A program made the translations under genes and the position numbers. Under the pieces are notes generated by a model. That model did not search any database. It saw only the letters and a program-made list of their open reading frames with translations, and was not told where the DNA came from. Shown here piece after piece: positions 12,801-24,800 of a DNA stretch of 64,000 bases. Origin of the DNA: Gorsachius magnificus (lineage: Eukaryota > Chordata > Aves > Pelecaniformes > Ardeidae); contig CM067082.1 of the NCBI GenBank assembly GCA_034008185.1, positions 103,659,311 to 103,723,310 of the forward strand. Reading direction: 5' to 3'. Positions within the stretch are counted from its first letter, which is position 1; the number at the start of each line of letters is the position of its first letter.

Positions 12801-15800
12801 TAAATAGAAAAACCAAACCACAAAGAGGAAACTTTAGAAGTCACTAGATCATAAATAGTGTTAGTGTGTGAAATAAACCAGAATGGAGAGAGGGGGGTTT
12901 TATTTTAACCTTTTTAAAAATTTATTTTAATGGCAAATTCATATTAAGTATATGTAGAAAATAACATTACTGCTCCTGTAGTCCTCTATTTCAATTTTTT
13001 TTTTTCCTAATACCGGGTAACCATATTCAATAATATAAATGGGCTTGGAAATTGAAGAAATAAGAATTTTGGTTTTATAATAAATCATTTGTTTTCCATA
13101 TTGGCTCACATCTGGATTTGAGACTGATCTCAGAGGATTTGCAGACTTTATCATGTCTCCCACTCCTGTGAACTTTGAGGGAGAAAACTCATGGGTATAA
13201 TCTCAAAAATAGCCAATTTTTGAGTGATGGCCCTTCCGCTGAAGGCTGAATGCATTTAGCATTTTAGATTGCCAAGAACGGCTACAAGAAACACGAAAAT
13301 GTAAAGCCTGGCAATCCTAGAAGTTCACTTATTGTAACATGCTTTTTTCTTTGTTTGTTATTTAAAAAAAAAACCTCTTAGGACTCTGTAATGTCCATAG
13401 CAGCAAAACAGTGTGGGTATCCTGAATCGCAAATACTGGCCCTAGGGCTGCAAAGACTTCACTTAGACCCATAAACATTGTGTGAAACTAACACAGACAA
13501 CTAAAAAGTCTTTTCAGAAGCAAGTCTCACACTGCTCTTAAAATACCTGATGCTGGATCCAGTGCCAGGCGGACAACTACTCTTTTCAGGTTTGCAACTG
13601 CTCTTGTCAACAGCAGAGGAAAAGGGTGCTTTGAAACTGGCATGGGAGACTTTTGGTTTGGGGAGGACTGAGACAGGAATTTGGGGTCTTTGGCCTTGGA
13701 TGGTGCTGGCATCTCGGGAGCCACGCTTGTGCTCTCGCACGATCCCCCTTTCCTCCTTGCCTCATGTGTTTTTTAGCTCTTGCCAGTGTGGCTGTCTTTG
13801 ACAATGTCAGCCACCTAAGATTAACTGATATGCATCCTGAAGTAACGTATGTTTGACAAACTGGTGTTCTCTTGTATTAGGGTTCAGTGCATTGAGTGAG
13901 ATGAAATGTGTCAAACGCACTGAAAATTATTACTAAAAGGCAACAAGAAGGTGGAAAAAAAAGCCTGCTAATGCCACTGACAAAGGATGATGCAGGACTG
14001 ATTCACAGCATGTTAATTCCAAGTGCCTCTCCATCTTTCTTTTCTTCTTAGACTGTCTACAATTTATTAATATAATTATTGCCTCAACTGACATCTTGTG
14101 GATTAAGGACTTGTAGATATGAAGAAAGCTGTATAAACATGTTTAGTTAAGTAACAAATCAAAAACCTTTCAAAGGGCAAGAAAACCTGCCCCCATTCTG
14201 GTTTTCTAATAAACATCAAGCTTAAAGCAAAAATGGTAAGAAAGTCTTGGCTGGTAACACTGATGTTCTGTGAGAAGGGGAAACATCACCTATTTTACAA
14301 GTAGGGGGGATTTAAATGTTTAATGCATCAGAGGTGTTTCAGGGGTGATGCATGAGCCTAGAAAACAATGTAAATAGTGTTTTAAAGCCTCTATTAGTGC
14401 AAAGAAATTGAAGTCCTTTTAGCATGAAACATTTGTGAGCTGTTCAAGACTGCTGGAATTTCAGAAAGAATGAAACTTTAAGTAGTAGGCCCTTCTTGCA
14501 GCATTTCTTTTTACCGCGTATTTCTTTCCTGGCCTCACCATTTTTTTCTAATTGTCTCACATTGTGTCGCACTAAACATTTCTTTATGTTTTTTTAATTG
14601 GAGTGGCAGAAATCCAAAATCACTAGCTCATCTCTCCTACCTTGAAAAATTAAAGGGGAGTTCCTTCTCTGGTGGTGGTGTTGCCCTTGGGTTTATTAAA
14701 GTTACAGCACTCGCCAGCCTCTAGAGCAAGTCCATTACTTGCTTGAAGGTCAGTCAGCAGCCTGTTGGTTTTGCTGATAACTCAGCAGGTTGCAAAGAAA
14801 ATATCAGAGGTTTCTGTTGACTTGACATGCTTTTGAAAGAGTTTAATTGCTAACAAGAAAAGCATATTTCTAACGAAGAAGCACTAAATGCTGTTGCAGA
14901 AAATGATGCGGAGCCCACTAACTGCTGTGAGAGGTAATGCAGCATCTTTCAGTGCGGAAGGTAACTCTTAGCATTTGATTGTATAATGAAGAAGTTACTT
15001 TGAATGGAACTTTACATTGGAGTTTAAGACTAAGGTGATATAAACGTCACTTATTTTGACAGGCTACTTAAAATTCCCTGTTTATTACTTTAACAACATC
15101 ATTTTAGTTGTCACTGTCAGACTATGAAAGAAGACTTAGTTGGGAAATGAAATGAAGCAACAGAATTTAGAGTAAAGATCTGGGTAGCTGTGTGTTAGCA
15201 TTTGCAGGGTGTCACTGTGCCTGTTAAATGTGAAGCTGAAATCCTGTGTTTTGTACCAAACCAAGCAGGCTGCTATAAATGTAGTCTCCAAAAACCAAAG
15301 TAAAAGTTAAGGTTTTGATAGGAGCGAGTGTCTACGCAGGGCACAGGTTTCCTTCCCCTCCGTGGGACTTCCCACCCAAATGGATGGGGCAGTCCTATGG
15401 CTTAAATGCTTTAAGTTAAGCCCTAGCTCTGCCTAATGGAAAAACTAGAGAAAAGTGACATCCTTTGCGATTTTGCTCTTAAGACTTGGATGCCTACACC
15501 CAATTTAATAGCCCTTCTTCTGCTTCTGTTACCTGTCTTTTCATTTTAACTGCAGATGATTTGGAAGTCCAGAGGTTTTTACAGTAGTTGTGGGAGTAAC
15601 TCAGATGGCCTTTTGAGTCTGGCTTTTTGGATGTTACAAAGGCTTGGAAAGTATGTCCTACGATGTTTGTTCTGGTGCTGTGCTTATTAGGTTGGTTGTG
15701 ACCTAGAGCGTTTCCAATGGGAACTGTGGAACTATTGAAGATTAGGACCCTTCCTTGGCAGGAATTGTGGTGTACCTGGGTGTCTCTGTCACTGGATGAG

Positions 15801-18800
15801 ACAGAAGTGAGGTAGCTTGCCTAGACCAGCAAAAATTGTGGTGTCAGGGCTGTTATTCCATAGGTCTAGAGAAGTTTCTTGTCTGACACAACTGAAATAA
15901 AAAACCCCCTGTCATAGATGTTTTGTACATCGTCTTTGTACCCACCGTATCTTAACTTCCTTTTGAAGGGACTGTTGCTTAATTTTTTTACTTAAAGAGA
16001 TCAGGTGGATGTGGAAGGCATTTGTTATTACTAGAAATGTTGCTTGGAGTATGGGTGAAATATGGGAGCTTTAAAAAATATAGTATCATGTATGATTAAT
16101 TTTTATAAGCTCAAAACTGAGGAAAGCATGACCATTTCATTCAATTATTCTTTCAAGTTTGTAGCTTGCAATAACTGTAGCTTAGTGCAGAATAACCTAA
16201 AAAGTTTAGTTGGAAGTATGGGTTCAGCTACAGAAGGTCTTGTATGGTTCAGCCACTTATTTCTTGAATGCTGCTAGCTCATACAAGTCAAACACGTGCT
16301 TGTGCAGTCACAAACAGTAACATGTATGCTGTAGATTAAAATTATTTCAGTTAAAGTATAAAGCCTACGTACTTTACCAGCTGTTTCTGGGACTGCAATT
16401 TTTTCTGCCTTCTCTTTTGAACTTTTCACTAGCAGCTGTGTTGCCCATGTATCTTCTTTTGAGAAGGATGTCAGCCCCATCCTTAAACTGAATGATCTTT
16501 CTACAACTTCATTACTCTCCAAATGCATATTGTTTTTCCTCTAATTTTTGACATAGAAGCATAGGAAGACGTTTCTTTTTTGTTCTCCAGTATCAATCAC
16601 TTTTTTACAGAGCGGGTATCCTGTTGTCTGTCAGTTGCATTTCATGACTAACTCTAAAGGTATTACATTTAAGGTACCTTAGCAGCCCTCTTTAATGGCA
16701 CTGATTTCAGTAAGAGTTAGGTAATGTCACCTTTTAATGAGCTAAAGGGCTGTGACAGAATACTGTTTTGTCACAGTCATCTAGACCTAGCAAATAGTTC
16801 CGTTTCTCTTGACTTGGTAGGGTCCCATCGTATTCTGTGTGTTTTCTAAAAAAAAAAAAATAAAAAATTGCAATCTAGAAAATTCTATGGGGAAAAGTAT
16901 CTCGTTATGGGAGAATGCTAAACATGAAGGACACTACTACTATAGTATTTAATACAGCATTGTTGGTCAATGAAAGGGCAAGTCTCCAATGTATTCTTTT
17001 TTTTTACCAGACCTTGTAGGAACTCTGAGTCTATTTTTGTGAAAGATCAAGTAGGGGACCTTACTGTAATTCTGCTAAGTGAATTTATATGTGGCATTTT
17101 CAAACATTTTTGAACAAAATTACTTGTGACATTATGCAGAAGTATCAAAATAATCAAAACATTTTTTTTTTTTTTCTTCCAACTCTTTGACCATCCAGGT
17201 TTGGTAACATTTGCTGTTTACATCTTGTGATTATTTAGAAAATGTAATTTGCGTTTGCAACTATAACTGACCTTTTCTCTATAAAAAATTGCCTTATGCG
17301 CCATAATTTGACAACAATATTAGGCAACAAAGTTTACTTGCTTTTAAGAAAAACACAGAAACATAGTTTCTGATTTCAAAGACATATTAAACAACCATCC
17401 ACAATAATATTTAAGCAAAGATTACTTTTCTAGAGTGTAATTGGCTCTTAAAAGAAAGCCTCAAAAGACTCCCAACAGATTTCAAACAACTGTTAAATAA
17501 GGAACATACTTTTCTGTACCTTCCAGAGGCTTAGTCCCTGACAAGAAAGACTAGATGCTGCTAGGTTGTTCTGTCTTCTACTGCTTGGTATTCGAAGAAC
17601 CACCGATTCTCACCATCAGGGATGTCCCTGCCCTACTGGGAGCTTTCTGGTTTGACTGGGTGACATTGACTGGCATGAGACATATGTTCAGTGACTGACT
17701 GCTTCCTTTTTGCAGTTATCTCAGAAGCATGTTGTGCCACATCTGTCTCATACCCTCCCCTGAAATGCTCTTTGCTGATACATAGCTGGACCACTGGGCC
17801 AAGTTCTCTAGAGTTTTTATTAGCAGCGATGAAACATCTAGTTTCAGGTAGCACTGATGAAGGCTTTTCATAAAAGATTGATAACTCAGACATGCATTTT
17901 CTAAACCTTAGCAAAGTTTAAAAGCATAGGGAGGATTTGGAAAGCTTTGATTCTGAAGAAGCTAGTATACTGTTGATTCCTAGAGCTGTTTTCCTTTCAA
18001 ATGGCATATTATACCTGGATGGCATTTTCCTCTATATGGAAGGCAGGCACTTCCATGCACATATACAAAATAATAGCAGTTTGCTTGTCAGAATTATTCA
18101 GAGTTCTGGCATTAATAAAATATTATTTGCATTAGAAAATGTTTGCCTAGTTAGAAAGTCCAAAGCAACTGAGTTCTGGAGGACAATGTTTTTTATACAA
18201 GTTGACATTAATGATAGAGCTACAGCCCTTTGTTTCCATTAACAATAAAAATGCAGCACTATTAAAAACACAGAATGACATAACAGGGACATAATATGAT
18301 GAACAAAACATGAAGGCAAAGCTAAGTATTTTTTCCCATAGGGGGTAAGATATTATTGATAATGAACTTTGTAAATCTAATAAAGATTCCTTTCTGAAGG
18401 ATGAGACTTACTTGTTTTAAAAGACATGACAGCGTATATAGCAGTTGTTTATTGCACTCCTGATAGAATGCTAAACGTGGCCAGTCCAGATTTGACCAGT
18501 CTTGGGTGTTAATACCCTCAGAGTAGCTGCTGACAATACTAGCTACTCTCAAGCTGGCCGTCTCCGCTGAGATGCTGCTGTGGGAGCTAGTTCCTCTCAG
18601 GGTCCTGTGACAGAGAAAAAGAAACATATACGAAATTTCAGAAATCAGTATTTTGGCGTTGGAAGGTTCACCACTGTAACCCTAAGCTGGCTGTTAATTG
18701 AAGTCTGCAGTCGCTGGAGGTCTTGGCAGTTTTGAAGATAGGAGCTGTGAAATGTGAGCAGTGTAAAGATGGAGGAATGAATGAATCTGTTCGTTTGCTT

Positions 18801-21800
18801 TTTTGATCTTCTTTAAATAACGTTTATTATAAGCAATAATGTGTATGCTTTGCTGTTATTGAAATAGAGCATCTTTGTATGTAAATGCATTGAGGAGCTT
18901 GCACAGGATCAGTTAATCTTCACATTTAGCTTTCCCTGTCTTACTGTCACGGTGAGGCTATGGCATACAATATGCCACTTACAGTAAGTTACAGTGCACT
19001 TCATGATCCGTAGTTTCTGCTTGTGTGAGTACTCTCCTCCCTCTCCCCCCATCTTTTTGATTTGCAGATGTTTTTAGGATCCTGTCAAGAATCAGACACC
19101 CAACATTGATCATTGTTGAGTACCTCTGATGGGTTTGTGAGACTTTCCCAGATGATATAATTGCAAATAAAGGAAGTTCCAGAGTTGGTGTCCAAAGAGA
19201 ATACGGTGCTCTCAGTAAGCAGGAAATGTATTTATTACTGCATATAATTCTGACTTATGCCAATCTATACCAGTGTTGATAACTGAATGTTTACATGGAA
19301 AATGGCACTTCAGCTCTGTCTATTGGCAGAACTTCAGCATTGATCACTCAGTGTAATATCTAACTATGCCAGGAATATGACTAGTTATGTTGTTTTCAGC
19401 CAGGAAAGGGAATTCCTTCCCTTATAATATTTTTGCTTTTGTCTAATTCCATCAGCGAGAGATCTTTTCACTGATTTCCGCAGCCATTGGGTTGGGATCA
19501 TTGTATGTACTGGAATGGTTGACAGGCTAGAATAACTGGCAAAAATACTTAGTGCTGTTTTTCATTGTAGGAGCTGATAGGAGGAAGAAAAGTATGTAGT
19601 TGTGGAGAAAATAATGGCTACATAATGGAATGTATGGAGAAGCAGGGATGCTAGGCTCCATGTGGTCATGTCCTCTGTCCTGTGTTAGGTCAGGGAGGGG
19701 GATAAGTGTCATGGCTGTTGTGAAAACCTTCCTGGAAATGTTGTTGGCACAATGCATGACCCCTGAGAAGAATAGTCAAGAGCCTCTTTGCTGCTTTGAA
19801 AGTTGTTTGGTCAAAACACCAATAAAGTAATCTCCTAAAAGAAAACCTGTCCTGACAAGAGCTTGCACTGGGTGACCTGGTTGGCCTCTCATCAGTCACA
19901 TCTCTGAAAGGTGGCTTATCAAGAAATGGAGAAAAATCTCATATTTTCTACTTCAGGGGGTAGAATTCTACGAAATGCTGTTAAATACATTAATGACAGT
20001 GGTGGTGGTATTCTGTTAGAAACAAGCTGTGAAAGTGCCCCAGTAAGTTTCATCCTCAGAGGTTTAGATATTGGGGTTTTTTTATTTCTTCAAAGCCTAA
20101 TTTGTAATTCATTAGCCTGTATGGCAAGTTAATGCTCAATGGTGAATTCTCCAAATTCATTGTGATTGGGGTGCTGTTCTGAAAAGAAAGCAGTTAGAAA
20201 TCAGTGACATGAACCTCTAGATTGCCTGGTATAGTCTTCTCCCATGATGCATTGAGTTGTCCAAGGAAGGTGTATGTAGTCATTGCCTGCAGCCCTTCCT
20301 CAGCCCTCACCTGTACTTCAGCTCTCCCCATGGGTGTGTGATGGGAAATATTGCTTCATGTTCTCAGATGGCTTTAATACACAGATAGCAACAAAGAAGT
20401 AGAGGCAGGCTTAGGACATACCATAGTTGAAGCCCTACAGTTATACAGCAGATCGCAAAAGGGACCTGGGGAGAGGAGGAATCATAGAATTATTTAGGTT
20501 GGAAAAGATCTTTAAGATCATAAAGTCCAAATGTTAACCTAGCACTGCCAAGTCCACCACTAAACCATGTCCCTAAGGACCAAATCTGCACTTCTTTTAA
20601 GTACCTCCAGGGATGGGGACTCGACTGGGCAGCCCGTTCCAGTGCTTGATAACCCTTTCAGTGAAGAAATTTTTCCTAATGTCCAGCCTAAACCTGCCCT
20701 GGTGCAACTTGAGGCCATTTCCTCTCATCCTGTCGGTTATTACTTGGGAGAAGAGACCAACACCCACCTCACTACAGCCTCCTTTCAGGTAGTTGCAGAG
20801 GGCAATAAGGTCTCCCCTCAGACTCCTTTTCTCCAGGCTAAGCAACCCCAGTTCCCTCAGCTGCTCCTCATAAGACCTGTGCTCCAGACCCCTCACCAGC
20901 TTTGTTGCCCTTCTCTGGACATGTTCCAGCGCCTCAATGTCCTTATAGTGAGGGGCCCAAACCTGAACACAGTATTTGGGGTGTGGCCTCACCAGGAAAT
21001 GGGAGTAATTTGTTTCCTTTGGCACTGGGGAGGATACCTTCTTACACACCAGTGTTTTAATAGAAAAGAGATTCTACTTTGGAGCCGTCAGGAAGTAGCT
21101 AATGGTTAAACTCTGCTAGGAAGCAGCATAGGCTTTCAATATAGATTTTTTTTTTTTTTTCCCTCAGTAATAGTTCCATCATTCCTGGACAAGCATTCGC
21201 ATTATCTAGCAACTACTACAGATTTAGGGAGATCCCTTGTTAATTATTTTTTCCTTGGATGTTGTTTGTTTTTTTTTTTTTCTTAGTCCCTGTAGTTGGC
21301 AAACAAGATTAAGGGGTTCACTGATGTGGAAAATATTGAAATCACTGTAGGCTTTTTGGTCTTTCTCACTTTCTCAGGCTATATATGAGAGATTCCTTGT
21401 CCTCATATTCCCTTAGTTTTAGACAAGCCTTTGAGATCTTTCTTTCTTTGTAGGCAAGGTCTGCCTTCCTGCAGACAAAATAAAAGTTAATGTTGTTATT
21501 GTTTTGTGTCCCAGAGCTTGTCACTCTCCCCAGCTTTTCCCCCCTCCCTTTTCTTCTAACTAATATAATCTTCCATTTTTCATTTGGAGGATGACCGATT
21601 CAAGAGTATTATAGGAAAAGCACTGGAGCAGGAATCCTCACTTATCAGAATTTGGCTGCCAGTCTTGTTGAACAAAACCTCTTTGGTGTGGATATTAGTA
21701 AATTTTCATCAAAAGAAAATTTAAGTGTTGTAAATTCAGATGTAGTACTTCTAGTGAAGGCAGTGGTGAACAGTTTATCCTCTAATTTTTAAAGCTGCCT

Positions 21801-24800
21801 TTTCAATTTAAACCTTTGTTTTACTACATTATGTTTCTCAGTTGTTTATAAACACATAGGTATGTGTGTGCTTTTACCTTGTTATAGGTAAACCATGATA
21901 CAGCATCAAAATTTGCTTTTCTGAGTTGCTTTTCCCTCTATTGCATCAGTAAAACTCTACAAATGTGCAAAATACATGTAAGAGGGTGCAGCACCCAGTG
22001 TCTGCAGCAAGGAAAGTGCACGGGTTCAATTTCTTCTTTTAAAGGTAGTTCTTCAGTATATGAGGTCTCTGGGCATCAGTGTTTTGAAATCGAAACAGAT
22101 GGGACAAACCACATGTAATACACATGTGCTTAGCTGTTGCACACCTTCCTTTTTTTATTTATTTTTGTTTTAATAGTTGAAGACTCTCTCCCTATCTGGT
22201 TTATTTGCTGTCACCTCCTATCGCTTCCCAAAACGAAAAGGCCCTGAAACGTAGAACTCCTGTTTTTGACAAGTTAGGTAAATCAGGCTTTCTTCTAAGT
22301 GGGCTGAGGGTAGCATTTTGAATTGGAAAGGCACCCTTGGAGAAAGAGAATATTGAGTACTTGCCTATTTTTTTCCCCAATAGTCTTAAAAGCAGTGTAT
22401 GTTTCTCATAATCCATTGGTGTCAATGTGTGCAGAATGTCAAATTTACAGATGTAAAAGCTGAAGATTTCGGTCTCTATTCAAAGCAAGTTCCTCATCTC
22501 ACCTAGAGCAAGGCTTGTATTTTGAGAGGATCTTAGCTTAGTTATGACAACAACTGAGGCAGTTTCTGTTTACAAATCGGTGTTTTGCACTTGCCACCAT
22601 GGCGGAGGTAATACAGACATAAAAATGGTAGTCCTTACTCCAGTGGGCCAACATTTTAAGCAGTGGGTTGACTGGTCATATTGCTGTACACTAGAGTTTC
22701 AGATGCTTGTTTTATGCGAAAGTCATGCAGACAGGAACACATGTATAAATGAAAAATAGGCACTTGCAGGAGACATTTTTTTTTATTATTATTGAAATTC
22801 AAGCTCTGTGTACATACAACTTGCCTTAGTATGGAGGGCAGCTATGTAAGTGATTATGTGGATCCAGACTGATATTAATGTCGCAGAAAAGACCTATGGG
22901 TGTTTTTCTTCTTTGGGTGTGTGTGCATATAGATAGATAAATAAAAATGTTTGGGTTAAATTAGGAATAAGTTTCTCAAAATTCTTTTTAAAGAATGGGT
23001 GAAAACGCTACTTAAGGGGGGTTGTATTAGCGATGGGAACCTCTTGAAGTAAAATGAGCTTTGCTGTAAGTATGATTGAACACTGCTTTGCTTTTCACAC
23101 TTCTAATGTGCGTGTTGCTTTCCTGCTAGCCATGGCTAAAAGGCATGAAGTCACAGGCAACTATTAAAACGTTTAGATTCCTAGCTTGTAAATATTGCAT
23201 CTCTCACAGAATTGGAGTGAAATCCAGTCTTATGTTTCTTGTTCATCCACTTCATATCCATTGGGATGCAGCATTTGTGAAAGAATCAATTATCCATTTG
23301 TTAGTCAGAGGAGCTTTACAAATTATACATTAGCAGATTGATTTCTCAGGGTCACCATTGGGGGACTGATAGTATAAGGTGGGTTGATGATGAGCGTCAG
23401 GGGAGAAGGAGATGCCACAAAGAACACCATTAAAAGAAGCTTTCTGAGTGGCCGTGAATTTACTCCTAATTGAAGAGCTGACATAATCCATACTAAGTGC
23501 GTTTATTTCAAGCATTTTACATTAGGTAATTGATTATCACATGAGGTACATTTGTTGGTAGATACTTGATTTTCCTTTCCTTTAAATTTAGGATTTTGCA
23601 AAAGCCTGCATTTCGATCTTTATGTGCAAGGTGCCAGCTAGCTTTTTCTTCCTCTCCCTAAACTTTTCTTTCTTCCATTAAGGTAACGTTTTTTTGTTCT
23701 ATAGTGTCAGCTTGACATTATTGATTTTGAACAGTCAAACTTACTTATGTTGTCCAGAATTCCAAACATGTCTCCATCAGAATGAAAACTGCAGCTAATG
23801 GAAATTCAGCTGAAGGTGTTTCTTCCTTCTTTGCTAAAACTTCCACACTTTATGAAATTCTGAAGCTGTTCCCAGGTTAATCATTTCAGTGTATTTCCCT
23901 CCTAACTATCAGGATCCTCCTTATTGCCAGATTTGTGTGTTACTATTATTTATACAGCATTGGAAGTATCATTGTGACCACAAAGAAGTTGTGTGGTTTT
24001 ACGTGTTTGGCCTAAAGCTAGGGGTCCTAGGTTAAAAAAAAGACCATCCAATGTAGTGCTAATTAAATAATTATTAGTAATTTCCTCAATATTTTATATG
24101 CAGCTGCCTGTGTCTTTATGGCGTGGGGTTTATTAGATCATCTCTTTATTGAGTAATACTTGCATGGATGATATGTTACTAATTTTTAGATTGACACTTT
24201 GACCTTAGATTGCTGTTGTAATTATTAATTTATTTTTTAAAAAAAATAAGATTCTTGTAAATTTGGACAGGTTTTTTTCCCTACTCATTTAGAATACCTT
24301 TAAAACTGTCAACTGACCAAACCCCAGAGCATATCCTGGTTATGACTGTATCAAAATGATCAGTCCTCCAGATTGTGATGAGTTACCTGCGTCCTCTCTA
24401 ACCTTAAGTGATTCTTCATCTTTTGACAACCTGTAGAGGTGGGTGTTGCAGGAAGGGCATTTATTCTCTGTACTGTAAAAGCCAAAACCTATTTTCTTTT
24501 GCCAGACAAATGAAACTCTTTTTGGTGGTTTGTTTGAAAAAGGTTAATACAGGAAGGGTGTAAATACAACTAAATTTGGAATGGTAGGGAACTTTGCTGA
24601 CTAGCACAGCAGTACATTTATAAAAATAATATATATGAAAAGATGAATTGGAGCTGATTTGAGAAGAAACATTTTGGTTTAGATAACACATGTACCAATT
24701 TTATCTGTGGTCTTTTATTTCTGATTTCCTGGATAGTTTTAGATACAAATCTTAAACAGCTTTCCAGTGCAATGTAGTTCTGGAAATGGTAGGCTTGACT

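Noticed and set aside
19527..19899. Overlapping minus-strand frames after a good ttttcttttag acceptor
   Set aside because: No plausible GTRAGT donor follows in frame and no family is recognised.
20567..21109. 180-codon plus-strand open frame
   Set aside because: It is the antisense shadow of the CR1 reverse-transcriptase fragment.
23385..23446. C-box-like ATGATGA followed about 60 bases later by CTGA, as in a C/D snoRNA
   Set aside because: No terminal stem pairing and no convincing internal C-prime/D-prime boxes.
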